Part shown: piece after piece, positions 8,994 to 18,562 of the stretch
Numbering within the stretch: position 1 is the first letter of the stretch
How the letters are laid out: each line of letters begins with the position of its first letter
NCBI GenBank assembly: GCA_029202545.1
Contig: CP119311.1
Location: 5,828,001 to 5,892,000 of the forward strand
Source of the DNA: Candidatus Pseudobacter hemicellulosilyticus
Lineage (GTDB): Bacteria; Bacteroidota; Bacteroidia; Chitinophagales; Chitinophagaceae
Direction: 5' to 3'
Length of the DNA: 64,000 nucleotides
Notes under the pieces: generated by a model
What the model was told of the DNA's origin: nothing
Database searches by the model: none
What the model saw: the letters and a program-made list of their open reading frames with translations, nothing else
Program-made: the position numbers and the translations under genes

Positions 8994-9710
8994 ATGAAAA
9001 CACTATCAGAAACCTGGTTTGCCGACGGGTATATCGACTTCGAGCTGAAGAAGTATACCCTGCTGGCCTATTTACAGGAAGTGAACAAGTATTTCAACGA
9101 GAACAAACTCTACCCCCACCTGGGCGATGTGATCTTTCACTACAATAACCTGGTGGCCCTGCGTGAGAACAAGAAATACCTGCAAGAACAGTTTCCCAAA
9201 ACCCTGACCGGTATCCAGCTGGAAAAGCTACAGCTGCTCTACGAGCAGATCATCGATGACAGCGAACTGATGCAGGAACTGGAAGACATCCTCCAGTACT
9301 CCGCCAAAAAATTCAAGAAAGCCATTACCAACGGTACCGAGATCTACGAATTTGTAGAAGGCAAACTCAGCATCGCCCCTATCGGCCTGGTGCCCCTGGA
9401 TATCAACGAGGGCTATTTCTTCCTGACTGAAGGCACCCGCCGCTTCACCCGCGTGTACCAGTACCGGCTCAGCATCTATGAAAAGCACGATGAAAAATAC
9501 CGCTCCATCAAAACAGAATACGTGGACAGCTGGCAGCACACGTTTGTAAATACCTACGAGAATATCAAAACAGAGTTGCTGCGCGTAAAACGCGACCTGC
9601 CGAACCCGGCCGTTTATTCTATTGAAACGGGCTTCAGCTTCCCGCTCAATGAAACCTTATTGCCCATTGCCAAACGCAGCCTGGTGAGGTATATCAGTAC
9701 CGCGGCTTAA
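8994..9710 (+). CDS. Conserved-type hypothetical cytoplasmic protein
   Basis: A 238-residue soluble protein with no signal peptide or membrane helix; I do not recognise the family. The first half is helical and charged (LEKLQLLYEQIIDD, LMQELEDILQYSAKKFKKA), suggesting a coiled or bundled segment around residues 70-115. The second half looks alpha/beta (IAPIGLVPLDINEGYFFLTE, FTRVYQYRLSIYE). The codon use is like its neighbours and the start ATG 8994 is well isolated. No partner gene is adjacent, as a terminator lies upstream and the next gene is convergent. Coding status is strong; function unknown. Confidence 0.8.
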   Translation: MKTLSETWFADGYIDFELKKYTLLAYLQEVNKYFNENKLYPHLGDVIFHYNNLVALRENKKYLQEQFPKTLTGIQLEKLQLLYEQIIDDSELMQELEDILQYSAKKFKKAITNGTEIYEFVEGKLSIAPIGLVPLDINEGYFFLTEGTRRFTRVYQYRLSIYEKHDEKYRSIKTEYVDSWQHTFVNTYENIKTELLRVKRDLPNPAVYSIETGFSFPLNETLLPIAKRSLVRYISTAA

Positions 9711-9893
9711 ATTCTTATTAGCAGGCATAAAAAAAATAATTGAGATCAATTATGGCCAGAGTAATGTTAGCGTTATTAGAGCGCTAAGCGATATATTGCA
9801 ATTATTCCTGACCAGGTAGTCAATCTTTTTTTAAAGGCGCTTAAGTCCATGAGTAAAACTTTAAAAATCATTCTACTTCCTCAGCAAGGTTAC

Positions 9894-11051
9894 CTAACTT
9901 ACTATTGAGTTTTCAATCTCTCCAAATAATTCCTCAATATTTTCCGATGTCACTACCTTAGTGTTAGTACCCGGATAATTTTCAGTAAATGTTTGCGGGA
10001 AGCGAGCTTTTTGCTTATGATTCCATTTTATTTCAAAAGCGGATATTTGTTGGCCATCCTCTTCAATCAGATCAATTTCCTGTTGCTGAGTTGTACGCCA
10101 AAAATATTGTCGTATGTCCTTATTGGAATAGCGCAGGTATTTAACTCTCTCCATGATCACAAAATTTTCCCATAACGCACCTACATCCGAACGGGATGAT
10201 AAAGTCCGGAAGTCATTGATAATAGCATTCCGGATACCACAATCATAAAAGTATATTTTTTTCCCTTTTTTGATCTCGTTTCTAACGTTCCTGCTAAAAG
10301 CAGGAAGTCGGAATATGACAAATGCTTTTTCCAGCAGATCGATATATTTTTCAACGGTTTTGTTATCACTTCCTACCGTCTGGCTTAATTCATTATAACT
10401 CACCTCGCTCCCCAGTTGCAAAGCAAGTGCCCTCAACAACTTTTCCAGTAGCGCTGGCTTATTAATTTGCTCAAGCATTAATAGGTCTTTATAGAGGTAA
10501 CTGTTGGCCAGCAATTTCAACAACTCTTTTTCTTCTCCTCTTTTGGTAACAATTTCCGGATAGTATCCGTAAATCAGGCGATGCTCCAACAATCTTTTTT
10601 CTTCCAAAAGGCCATGATGCTGCACCATTTCACTGAAGGATAAGGGGTAAAGCATAAATTCATACTTTCGGCCTGTAAGTGGTTCATTAACCTTGCTTGA
10701 CAATTCGAAGGCCGATGAGCCGGTTGCAATAACCTGAACATCTTTTATCTGATCCGTGATTAACTTTAGTGTTAATCCGATATTCGGGATACGTTGAGCT
10801 TCGTCGATGAACAAAATCTTTTTAGCACCAATTAAAGCCTTTAATCTGGTAGCAGTGGTATTTGAAAAAAGATCACGCACATCAGCATCGTCTCCACTTA
10901 CATGCAGTACAGCGTCTGCATGATCCGCCAAAATGGATTCCACAAGGGTAGATTTTCCGGCTTGGCGGGGGCCTAATATCAACGCAGCTTTTCCTTTAAA
11001 TAGCCTCTCCTTAATCACTTTATGAAGTAAACGGGATATCATTCCTTTCAT
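9894..11051 (-). CDS. AAA-type ATPase with C-terminal DUF4143 (nuclease-like) domain
   Basis: A 385-residue protein of the AAA_14/DUF4143 family. The N-terminal P-loop is LILGPRQAGKSTL (residues 24-36) and Walker B is KKILFIDEAQ (D83, E84), followed by sensor-like VIATGSSAFEL. After a winged-helix-like stretch (VSYNELSQTVGSDNKTVEKY) comes DUF4143, ending with YFWRTTQQQEIDLI and AFEIKWN. That E/D...ExK pattern resembles a PD-(D/E)XK nuclease core. The biological role of the family is poorly known. The gene and flanks are visibly AT-richer than neighbours, and such genes are often mobile, so recent acquisition is plausible. Confidence 0.88.
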   Translation of the reverse strand: MKGMISRLLHKVIKERLFKGKAALILGPRQAGKSTLVESILADHADAVLHVSGDDADVRDLFSNTTATRLKALIGAKKILFIDEAQRIPNIGLTLKLITDQIKDVQVIATGSSAFELSSKVNEPLTGRKYEFMLYPLSFSEMVQHHGLLEEKRLLEHRLIYGYYPEIVTKRGEEKELLKLLANSYLYKDLLMLEQINKPALLEKLLRALALQLGSEVSYNELSQTVGSDNKTVEKYIDLLEKAFVIFRLPAFSRNVRNEIKKGKKIYFYDCGIRNAIINDFRTLSSRSDVGALWENFVIMERVKYLRYSNKDIRQYFWRTTQQQEIDLIEEDGQQISAFEIKWNHKQKARFPQTFTENYPGTNTKVVTSENIEELFGEIENSIVS

Positions 11052-11180
11052 TTAATTCCCTAAATTATATAATATTTTTGGATTTAAGTCAAATAATTAT
11101 TTCATTTACATACATAAATAATTATAAATTAAATCTATTCTTGTAATAGTACTTTAATCATATTATTTACACTCTCATAT

Positions 11181-11224
11181 AAAAAGGGAAGCCGCAATGC
11201 AGTACATCGCGGCTTCCCTTTTTA
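11181..11224 (-). terminator. Terminator of the S9 peptidase gene
   Basis: A 15-pair stem (11181-11195 with 11210-11224), AAAAAGGGAAGCCGC against GCGGCTTCCCTTTTT. Read on the minus strand it ends in a T-run. It separates the peptidase gene from the AT-rich ATPase gene. Confidence 0.85.
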
Positions 11225-11235
11225 TATGCGTTATT

Positions 11236-14157
11236 TTATAATCCCCATTCAATGCCTTTCTCCGTTGCCGGCACGCCCTCCGTCATCCACCTGGGCGCCG
11301 GAGCGCCTTTCAGGTAATGATCAAAGAACTGCGCCAGCCGAACGCTGAGGTCCTTACGGTTCCGGCGCTCTACCAGGTTATGGTCTTCGCCGTTGTATTG
11401 CAGCAGCCAGGCCTGCTTGCCCAGCCGCTTCAGGGCGGTGAAATATTCAATACCCTGGTACCAGGGAACAGCGCCATCATTATCATTGTGCATGATCAGC
11501 AACGGCGTGGTCACTTTATCGGCCTTGAAGAGCGGCGAATTCCTGATATAGAGTTCAGGTTTCTGCCAGAGCGTAGCGCCTATGCGGCTTTGCGAGCGCT
11601 CATACTGGAACTGCCGGTTCATACCCGAGCCCCAGCGGATACCGCCATAGGCGCTGGTCATATTGGCCACGGGAGCGCCCGCGCCCGCCGCCGCAAACAA
11701 CTTGGTCCTTGTCACCAGGTAGGCCACCTGGTAGCCGCCCCAGCTCTGGCCCTGGATAGCCATTTTGGTGCTGTCCACCCAGGGTTTCTTAGCGAGGAAC
11801 TTAGCTGCAGAGACCACAGAGTTATAGGCGCTTTCACCAGGTTCGCCATTTTTATAATAAATATTGGGGTCGAATACGAGGTAGCCATTGCTCACGAAAT
11901 ACGGGATATTGACCGTAGAAGCGCTGGGCGCCGGTGGGCGATAGCTGAAGAGATTATCAGTGTTCTTCTCGTAGAAGTAAAAGATGACCGGGTACTTTTT
12001 GGTAGGATCAAAATTCTCCGGTTTGAACAGCATGCCTTCTGCTTCTTTGCCATCAAACATTTTCCATTTCACCAGCTCTACGTTCAGCCAGTTATAATCC
12101 TTCTGCTGGGGATTGAGCTGGCTCAGCTGTGTAAAGCTTTTGAGGTCGGTACTGGCATAGAGATCAGACTGCTGGATATTCATGCGGGCAATAAGATAGG
12201 CCTCCGCATTTTTTGCTTTAAAAGGCTGGAAGTAAGCATAAGGTCCCATGGTCAGCTGCACCGGATCACCGGTTACATCTAGCTTTTTGGTAAAATAACC
12301 GGCATACTTGGTAGTCCTGTTAAAAGCTTCCAGGTAGAGCTGCTCGTCTGGTTTCAGGAAGCGGGCTTCCCGGTCTGTCCGCCAGTAGCGCAGTTCCAGC
12401 TTATTCTTTTTGCCGTAGCCATTGGTGATATTGATGGGTGCTTTCACGCCGGTTGGATCCACCTGCCAGATATCATAGCGGTCGTAGATCAGTACAGCCG
12501 CATCATCTTCCAGCCAGCCGGCTGCGCCAAAATTATAGGGATCATCGGGATGATCATCCTCATCATCATACAGGTGGGTAGTGATCTTTTGGGTGATATT
12601 CTTCACAGCGCCGGTACTGACTTCGGCCGCCCAATAGTGCTTAGTGGCAAAATCATACCACAACACATAGCGGGCTTTGGGCGAGAGGACATAACTGGCT
12701 CTTTGTTTGTCGCGGATCAGTTTGCGGGTCCCGTCCTTTGTGCTGACAATATAGGCCGCTTGCCGGGCAAAGCCCTGCCATTGCGATTCAGCGCGATAGC
12801 CTTTGCTGCTGGTCAGCAGTACATGATCAGCATTGCCTTCATCACCCAGGGCTACGTTCTCGGTAATATCATTGGACAGAGGCAGCACTGAACCGGAAGC
12901 AGGATCGTTGAGTACCGCCAGGAGGCTTCTCCGCAAGTCGCTGCTGAGCGTCACCAATTGCTGGGGCTGGAGATAATCATCCTTGTACGACCACACATCC
13001 AACCTCGCCGTTTCAAAATCCACCAGCGTGGTATCCTTGGGTTTGCGGATGGGCGCCAGGGAGATAAACAGTTTCAGCCCATTCTTGCTGAACTGCGGCG
13101 AGCCGGATTCACTGACGGTAAAGCCGGCGGGCATGCCGGGAGTGGAGCGGTCCACCCGCAGGCGGGCGCTGTCCAGACCGGGTTTGTAATAATACAGTTT
13201 ATAGAATTTCACCAGGGCCTTGGCAATGCTGTCGCGCTCCGCCACAAAGGCCAGTTGCGCACCTTCCTCATCAAAGCTGAAGCTGGTGGCCAGGTTGAAC
13301 TTACGCATAATGGTATCAGTGGTCCCTGCCGGCAAAGCCGTCCAGAGCAGGGCCGCCTGCGAAAGCGTGTCCTGGTTCTTGCGGGTAGTCTGCAGGAGCA
13401 GGGCATTGCCGTTTTTACTGAACTCATAATAGCTCACCAGGGCATATTTCTTTTCTTCACCGGTATAGAGGTTGCGCAGGACCAGCTCGGTGCCTTCTTC
13501 AATGGGATCAGCTGGTTTAGCGCCGGGTTTAGTCTCTTTTTTGGGAGGTTCCAGTACGGACAGGCCCTGGGTCCTGGCTTCGCTGAGCTTGAGCTTCAGG
13601 CTGTCGGCTACCCGGACCAGGCTATCGGCCATGCGCTGAAGGTTGCTGAGGCGGGTCAGGGAATCGGGTTTGGCGGCGCCGCTGCCGGCGGCAGGCGCTT
13701 TTTCCAGCAGGTAGGCCAGCCACTGGCCGGTACCTTTTTCCGGTGTTTTGAAGGATTTGATCTTAGGCACTTTGATAATACTGTCTTTCCCGATCTCCAG
13801 GATGCCGAGGGTATCCTTGGGCATGTCGTTAGGCGTTTTCTTTTTGATCCTTGCTTCGCGGGTATCCTTGAAGAAAGGTTTCAGCTTGAAGACCAGGAAG
13901 CGACTGTCGGGCGTAATGGTGGCGGCATAACCGCGGGGGATCTCCTTTTTCCAGGAATTGTCAAGGGCCTGTACCACCAGGGTTCCATCCCCTTCCTGCG
14001 GGGTAATGGTGTAGGCGGTAAACTGGCCATTGTTACTGATGCTGCGTTCACCGATAGACTGCCAGCCGTCGTACACGGAATGGTCGAGAGGCTTTTTCTG
14101 GGCAGTAGCTGCCATGGTGCATAGCAGCAAGGACAGGGCATAGAAAAATTTTCTCAT
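11236..14157 (-). CDS. Secreted S9 family prolyl oligopeptidase-type serine peptidase
   Basis: A 973-residue exported peptidase. A signal peptide (MRKFFYALSLLLCTMAATAQ) is followed by a long beta-propeller-like region (about 30-690) with a Pro/Lys-rich insert near residues 200-220. The C-terminal alpha/beta-hydrolase domain has GQSWGGYQ (Ser805), the Asp in HNDNDGAVPW (D894) and His926 in GEDHNL, a full triad. Enzymes of this family cleave peptides, often after Pro or Ala; here it would act in the periplasm. It is longer than DPP-IV and belongs with the large Bacteroidota S9 proteins. A terminator follows, so it is likely transcribed alone. Confidence 0.92.
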   Translation of the reverse strand: MRKFFYALSLLLCTMAATAQKKPLDHSVYDGWQSIGERSISNNGQFTAYTITPQEGDGTLVVQALDNSWKKEIPRGYAATITPDSRFLVFKLKPFFKDTREARIKKKTPNDMPKDTLGILEIGKDSIIKVPKIKSFKTPEKGTGQWLAYLLEKAPAAGSGAAKPDSLTRLSNLQRMADSLVRVADSLKLKLSEARTQGLSVLEPPKKETKPGAKPADPIEEGTELVLRNLYTGEEKKYALVSYYEFSKNGNALLLQTTRKNQDTLSQAALLWTALPAGTTDTIMRKFNLATSFSFDEEGAQLAFVAERDSIAKALVKFYKLYYYKPGLDSARLRVDRSTPGMPAGFTVSESGSPQFSKNGLKLFISLAPIRKPKDTTLVDFETARLDVWSYKDDYLQPQQLVTLSSDLRRSLLAVLNDPASGSVLPLSNDITENVALGDEGNADHVLLTSSKGYRAESQWQGFARQAAYIVSTKDGTRKLIRDKQRASYVLSPKARYVLWYDFATKHYWAAEVSTGAVKNITQKITTHLYDDEDDHPDDPYNFGAAGWLEDDAAVLIYDRYDIWQVDPTGVKAPINITNGYGKKNKLELRYWRTDREARFLKPDEQLYLEAFNRTTKYAGYFTKKLDVTGDPVQLTMGPYAYFQPFKAKNAEAYLIARMNIQQSDLYASTDLKSFTQLSQLNPQQKDYNWLNVELVKWKMFDGKEAEGMLFKPENFDPTKKYPVIFYFYEKNTDNLFSYRPPAPSASTVNIPYFVSNGYLVFDPNIYYKNGEPGESAYNSVVSAAKFLAKKPWVDSTKMAIQGQSWGGYQVAYLVTRTKLFAAAGAGAPVANMTSAYGGIRWGSGMNRQFQYERSQSRIGATLWQKPELYIRNSPLFKADKVTTPLLIMHNDNDGAVPWYQGIEYFTALKRLGKQAWLLQYNGEDHNLVERRNRKDLSVRLAQFFDHYLKGAPAPRWMTEGVPATEKGIEWGL

Positions 14158-14185
14158 AACAGGGTTCGTTTGTGGAAATGATCAC

Positions 14186-14210
14186 TAAATATAAAAAATA
14201 CTGGCCGCAA
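14186..14210 (-). promoter_or_regulatory. Candidate promoter of the S9 peptidase gene
   Basis: On the minus strand, TTG (14210-14208) is followed 17 bases later by TATATTTA (14193-14186), one base off TAnnTTTG. The start codon is at 14157, leaving a leader of about 25 bases. Confidence 0.5.
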
Positions 14211-14219
14211 GCGGAAGCA

Positions 14220-15110
14220 TCAGCCGTTGTGAGTGGTCATTTTTGATTTTTCGCGGTAAACCAGCCAGGTCTGGAGCAGGACGGAGCAAAGGATGAGCGC
14301 CAGGCCGCCGTAAAAAGCATTAGTGAGGAGCTTGTCTTCCCGGTACACCAGGAAAGCAAGGCCGATGCCATAAATCGGTTCCATGCTGTAAGTAAGGTTG
14401 ACTGTAAAAGCCGAGATCTTTTTGAGGGCGTTCATGGAGAAGCGGAAAGCCACTACCGTACAGAGCCAGCTGAGGACCAGCAGCCAGCCCAGATCGGACC
14501 CGGTAGGCACCAGGTGGGTAGCCGGAAAATGCTGCAGGTACAGCGGCATCAGCAGGGTGATAAAGAGCCAGCCGCCGCCCAGTTCATACATGGTCAGGGA
14601 ATCAGGCCGCACCCTTTGCAGCAGCTGCCGGTTGAAGATGGGGAACAGGCTGCCCATCAGCGCTGAGAAGATACCGATGCCGATGCCCAGTTTATACGCC
14701 GGATCAAAATGAAAGATCAGGAAAATGCCGGCAATAGTCAGCAGCCCCAGCAAAAGCTCAATGCGGTTGAACCGTTTACCGGTGATCAGCGGCTCAAAGA
14801 TAGCCGTGAAAAAACCGATGGCGGAGAGACAGATCAGCGCCACCGATACATTGGCATATTTGATACAGCCAAAGAAACTGACCCAGTGGAGGGCGGCAAT
14901 GGCGCCTACACCGGTTATATTCAGAAGATCACGCCGCGATACGCGCTGTAGCTTCTTTTGCAGCAACAGGATAATGAACAGCGTAATAACGGTTATCAGT
15001 AACCGATACCAGACCAACAGCCCTTCATTGAGGGTGATCAGCCGGCCCAGGATACCTGTAAACCCTGCAAGAATAACAGCGAGATGTAATTGCAAAAATG
15101 CTTTCCGCAT
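14220..15110 (-). CDS. EamA (DMT superfamily) transporter
   Basis: A 296-residue integral membrane protein with about ten hydrophobic helices in two EamA repeats. The first ends around LICLSAIGFFTAIFEPLITG and the second around SMEPIYGIGLAFLVYREDK, which carries the family's characteristic MEP-type motif. It would be an inner-membrane exporter or permease for small metabolites; the substrate is not predictable. Its start ATG lies only 2 bases after the glycosyltransferase stop, so the two are co-translated. A second read of the C-terminus (YREKSKMTTHNG) shows a short cytoplasmic tail. Confidence 0.9.
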   Translation of the reverse strand: MRKAFLQLHLAVILAGFTGILGRLITLNEGLLVWYRLLITVITLFIILLLQKKLQRVSRRDLLNITGVGAIAALHWVSFFGCIKYANVSVALICLSAIGFFTAIFEPLITGKRFNRIELLLGLLTIAGIFLIFHFDPAYKLGIGIGIFSALMGSLFPIFNRQLLQRVRPDSLTMYELGGGWLFITLLMPLYLQHFPATHLVPTGSDLGWLLVLSWLCTVVAFRFSMNALKKISAFTVNLTYSMEPIYGIGLAFLVYREDKLLTNAFYGGLALILCSVLLQTWLVYREKSKMTTHNG

Positions 15111-15112
15111 GG

Positions 15113-15922
15113 CTATTTGGTTTTCGCCAATACCTCGTCATGCGGGATCGCCGGAAAAGCGGAAGAAGCCGGAGTATGTTTTTTTAAGCGGTTGCGGTAG
15201 TCTTTGAAGAGACTGTACCAGCGGAGTTTGAGTACGCCGAGGATCCCTTCTTTCACAATGCCTTTGTGCATTTTGGAAGCGCCGTATTTACGGTCTTCAA
15301 AGATGATAGGTACTTCACTGATGGTAAAGCCCAGTTTCCAGGTAGCAAATTTCATTTCGATCTGGAAGGCGTAGCCCAGGAAATGGATCTGGTCCAGGTT
15401 GATGGTTTCCAGCACTTCCCGGCGGTAGCAGACAAAACCTGCCGTGGTATCCCTGACAGGGATCCAGGTGATGAGCCGGGTATAGAGGGAGCCGCCTTTG
15501 GACAGGAAGATGCGGTCCCAGGGCCAGTTAACAGTGCCGCCGCCTTTTACATAACGGGAGCCGATGGCCATGTCTGCGCCTCCTTCTTTACAGGCCAGGT
15601 AGAGCCGCTGGAGATCCGCAGGGTTATGGGAAAAATCAGCATCCATCTCAAAGATGAAACGGTACCCTTTCTGCATAGACCAGCGGAAGCCGTGAATATA
15701 GGCGGTACCCAGTCCCAGTTTCCCTTTCCGTTCTTCCAGGAAGAGCTGACCGGGAAAACGGGTCTGCATGGCTCTTACAATAGCAGCAGTTCCATCGGGA
15801 GAGCCATCATCAATGACCAGCACATGAAAACCCTGCTGCAATGCAAAAACTGCTTCAATGATATTGGAGATATTCTCTTTCTCGTTATAGGTCGGTATGA
15901 TGACAATCTTTTCCAAGCGCAA
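15113..15922 (-). CDS. Polyprenol-phosphate mannosyl/glycosyltransferase-like GT2
   Basis: A 269-residue family 2 glycosyltransferase of the dolichol-phosphate mannose synthase type. Motifs are IVIIPTYNEKENI at the start, VLVIDDGSPDGT, the metal-binding EMDADFSHNP, GSRYVKGG and the C-terminal FEDRKYGASKM. There are no clear C-terminal membrane helices, so it is the soluble or peripheral form. It probably loads a sugar onto a polyprenyl phosphate for cell-envelope glycans. No ATG fits: the frame opens with TTG at 15922, and a TTG at 15916 (giving MEKIVIIPT) is equally possible. It is coupled to the EamA gene. Confidence 0.88.
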   Translation of the reverse strand: MRLEKIVIIPTYNEKENISNIIEAVFALQQGFHVLVIDDGSPDGTAAIVRAMQTRFPGQLFLEERKGKLGLGTAYIHGFRWSMQKGYRFIFEMDADFSHNPADLQRLYLACKEGGADMAIGSRYVKGGGTVNWPWDRIFLSKGGSLYTRLITWIPVRDTTAGFVCYRREVLETINLDQIHFLGYAFQIEMKFATWKLGFTISEVPIIFEDRKYGASKMHKGIVKEGILGVLKLRWYSLFKDYRNRLKKHTPASSAFPAIPHDEVLAKTK

Positions 15923-15999
15923 ACAATGTAGTTACACGATTACACGAATGTACAATCTTTTATCCGCCGGTATCCGCTCAAAATAGTCCCACACCGGTT

Positions 16000-16767
16000 T
16001 TAGCCCTTCTTTAACAGGGTCCTGTTGAAAATTTCAGTAAGCTTTTGCTTGGTATGCATGGGGAAATCTCCTTTCATCATCCAATCATAATATTGGGGCT
16101 CTGATTTCAGCACATCTGCCACGGAGCGGCCTTTGTGTTTCCCGAAATTGAACACTTCCACTCCGTTCTCGAAGATCATGCGGCGGGCAAAATCCACTAC
16201 GGGTTCATCGCCCAGCACTTTCAGGATACTGTCTACAGTGACGCCCAGCTGCGGGTATCGCTGCACCTGCGCTACCAGAACTTCCCAGGTGGCGGAAGCA
16301 TCTGCTTCGGCGCTATGGGCTGATTCCAGGTTCTTTTCACAATAGAATTTATATGCTGCGCTGAGGGTGCGTTGTTCCATCAGGTGGAACACTTTCTGCA
16401 CGTCCAGCAGGCGGCGGCCCTTGAAGTCGAAATCCAGTCCTGCGCGCAGGAATTCTTCGGCCAGCATGGGCACGTCAAAGCGGTTTGAATTGTAACCACC
16501 CAGATCACAGTTATCCAGGAACTGTTTCATCTCATTGGCCACCTGCCGGAAGGTAGGGGCGTCTTTCACCATGTCATTGGTGATGCCATGTACATCTATG
16601 GATACCTGGGAGATGGGCATCTCGGGGTTGATGAGTTTACGTTTCACCAATTTGGAGCCGTCAGTATTTATCTTGACAATGGCGATCTCTACAATACGGT
16701 CACTGCCCAGGTTCACTCCGGTGGTTTCCAGGTCGATAATGGCTAATGGTCTTGTTAATTGTAACAT
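16000..16767 (-). CDS. DnaQ-like 3'-5' exonuclease
   Basis: A 255-residue DEDDh exonuclease. Exo I is AIIDLETTG (D12, E14), Exo II is GGYNSNRFDVPML, and Exo III is HSAEADASAT with the catalytic His and Asp. A C-terminal segment after residue 190 (FNFGKHKGRSVADVL, YYDWMMKGDFP) matches the small domain often fused to exonucleases in this phylum. It degrades DNA or RNA 3' ends, possibly in proofreading or repair. I start at ATG 16767, directly before the exonuclease fold; an extension to 16815 would overlap mpl. The gap to mpl is 37 bases, so they may be co-transcribed. Confidence 0.88.
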   Translation of the reverse strand: MLQLTRPLAIIDLETTGVNLGSDRIVEIAIVKINTDGSKLVKRKLINPEMPISQVSIDVHGITNDMVKDAPTFRQVANEMKQFLDNCDLGGYNSNRFDVPMLAEEFLRAGLDFDFKGRRLLDVQKVFHLMEQRTLSAAYKFYCEKNLESAHSAEADASATWEVLVAQVQRYPQLGVTVDSILKVLGDEPVVDFARRMIFENGVEVFNFGKHKGRSVADVLKSEPQYYDWMMKGDFPMHTKQKLTEIFNRTLLKKG

Positions 16768-16804
16768 CAAACTTGATATTGGGTTAACTATTTTCTGCGG
16801 TAGT

Positions 16805-18166
16805 TTATAATCCAACTATTTTCTGTGCAAATGTAAGCATATTGACCCCATCATAATTGCCCGAACTCATTAAAAGAAGAACACAATTATGGTAGTCCTG
16901 CTGTTCCAGCCAGCTGGTCAGTGTCCCGGCGTCGGTGATCACTTCCAGTCCCTGTTTTCCGAAACCGGCTTTCACTACGGCCGGGTCCAGGGCGGGCAGT
17001 CGTTTCAGTTCCAGCGCATGGCGGGAATAGAACACCACGGCGGCGTCTGCGGGATCCATGGCGCCGCGGTATTGTTCCATAAAAGCGGCATTGAGGCTGC
17101 TGAAAGTATGCAACTCCAGCACCGCCACCAGTTTCCGCCGGGGGTATTGCTGCCGGACGGCTTCCATGGTAGCTGTCACCTTGGAGGGAGCATGGGAAAA
17201 ATCACGGTAAACAATAGTGGAAGGTCCCCGGGCCAGGAGTTCCAGTCGCTTGGCGGCGCCGGTAAAACTGCTGATAGCGCGTACAAAAGCAGCAGCATCC
17301 AGTCCCAGTTCTTTGCATACATACCAGGCGGCTGTCAGGTTAAGCAGGTTATGGTTACCAAACACCTGCAGGGAACCGGCCTGCCCTTCCAGCCGGATGC
17401 TGGTGAGGCCATCGTGGATACTGTGTTCCGGTAAAGTATAGGGCTGGTAGCGGATATCGGTCCGGGGGCGGGCGCTGACCAGTTCCTGCAGAACGGGATC
17501 GGCCGAATTATAAATAAGCAGTCCGCCCGGTTCTATTTTCCCGATAAAGATGCTGAACTGTTCCAGGTAGCCTTCAAAAGTGGGGAAGACATTAATATGG
17601 TCCCAGGCAATGCCGGTCAGGATAGCAATATGGGGGAAAAGGAAATGGAACTTGGGTCTTTTTTCAATGGTGCTGGCGGGGTATTCATCGCCCTCGCAGA
17701 CAATGACGGGGGCCTGGGTGATATTGACCGACTGGCTGAAACCTTCCAGCCGGGCGCCCACCAGGTAGTCGAAGTCCTTACCGGTCTGGCGCAGCACGTG
17801 CATGATCATGGCCGTGGTGGTGGTTTTGCCATGGCTGCCGCCTACCACTACCCTGGTCTTGTTTTTGCTTTCCTGGTATATGTATTCGGGGAAAGAATAG
17901 ATGGGGAGGCCCAGTGCAACAGCGCGTTGCAGCTCGGGATTATCGGCTTTGGCGTGCATGCCCAGGATCACGGCGTCCAGGCCGGCATGCAGCTTATCGG
18001 GATACCAGCCGTTCTGATCGGGCAGCAGGCCTTCCTCCAGGAGATTGGTCCTGGCTGGTTCAAAGATCTCGTCGTCACTGCCGGTCACCTGGTAACCTTT
18101 GCGGTGCAGGGCTAACGCCAGTTGGTGCATAACGCTGCCGCCGATTGCGATAAAATGTACTTTCAT
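16805..18166 (-). CDS. mpl: UDP-MurNAc:L-Ala-gamma-D-Glu-meso-DAP ligase (murein peptide recycling)
   Basis: A 453-residue Mur ligase. The N-terminal Rossmann part starts MKVHFIAIGGSVMHQLALAL, the ATP-binding loop is VVGGSHGKTTTT (residues 108-117), and the central domain has CEGDEYPAS and TGIAWDHINVFPTF. The AIGGSVMHQLA start and the DEYPAS motif fit Mpl better than MurC. Mpl attaches recycled tripeptide to UDP-MurNAc in the cytoplasm, consistent with a diderm cell wall containing DAP. It heads the minus-strand cluster with the exonuclease, glycosyltransferase and EamA genes. Confidence 0.9.
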   Translation of the reverse strand: MKVHFIAIGGSVMHQLALALHRKGYQVTGSDDEIFEPARTNLLEEGLLPDQNGWYPDKLHAGLDAVILGMHAKADNPELQRAVALGLPIYSFPEYIYQESKNKTRVVVGGSHGKTTTTAMIMHVLRQTGKDFDYLVGARLEGFSQSVNITQAPVIVCEGDEYPASTIEKRPKFHFLFPHIAILTGIAWDHINVFPTFEGYLEQFSIFIGKIEPGGLLIYNSADPVLQELVSARPRTDIRYQPYTLPEHSIHDGLTSIRLEGQAGSLQVFGNHNLLNLTAAWYVCKELGLDAAAFVRAISSFTGAAKRLELLARGPSTIVYRDFSHAPSKVTATMEAVRQQYPRRKLVAVLELHTFSSLNAAFMEQYRGAMDPADAAVVFYSRHALELKRLPALDPAVVKAGFGKQGLEVITDAGTLTSWLEQQDYHNCVLLLMSSGNYDGVNMLTFAQKIVGL

Positions 18167-18562
18167 CCGGATATTTTTGTTTTACAATTTGGTCGGATGG
18201 AACTCCGCCTATACATTCCCTTGTGTGAAAAAGACTGATAATGCTCCGTTTCATGGGCAAAAAGATCCGAAAATAGGTATTTTCAGCTTTCCCCGGAAGG
18301 GTGAATGAATTATACGCTGCGCTTATTGCCAACTATTTACAGAATTATCAAAAAAAATCCACGGTAAAAGGCGTCGAGGGCTTGCATAACCGGGATTAAT
18401 GTTGTTATTTTACATCATCATCATCATTCAATTCCTACCCGAAAATCTCCTAAGTCCAAAGTTTACCTTCTGATCTTCCTGAATCCGTACCTCTGAATGA
18501 CCTGAGGATCGTATAAGCCCTTTTTGATCTCAGGCTTATTGTAAACTTTAAATACCACAAAA
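18167..18562. other. Intergenic region upstream of mpl and of a tiny lipoprotein
   Basis: No open frame here looks coding. It has a CAT repeat near 18411-18427 and a 7-pair hairpin (18513-18519 with 18533-18539) shortly before the small lipoprotein start. It presumably holds the promoter of mpl on the minus strand and a longish 5' leader for the lipoprotein. Confidence 0.4.

Noticed and set aside
12958..14124. A 388-codon frame antisense to the S9 peptidase gene
   Set aside because: Shadow frame; the minus strand has signal peptide, triad and terminator.
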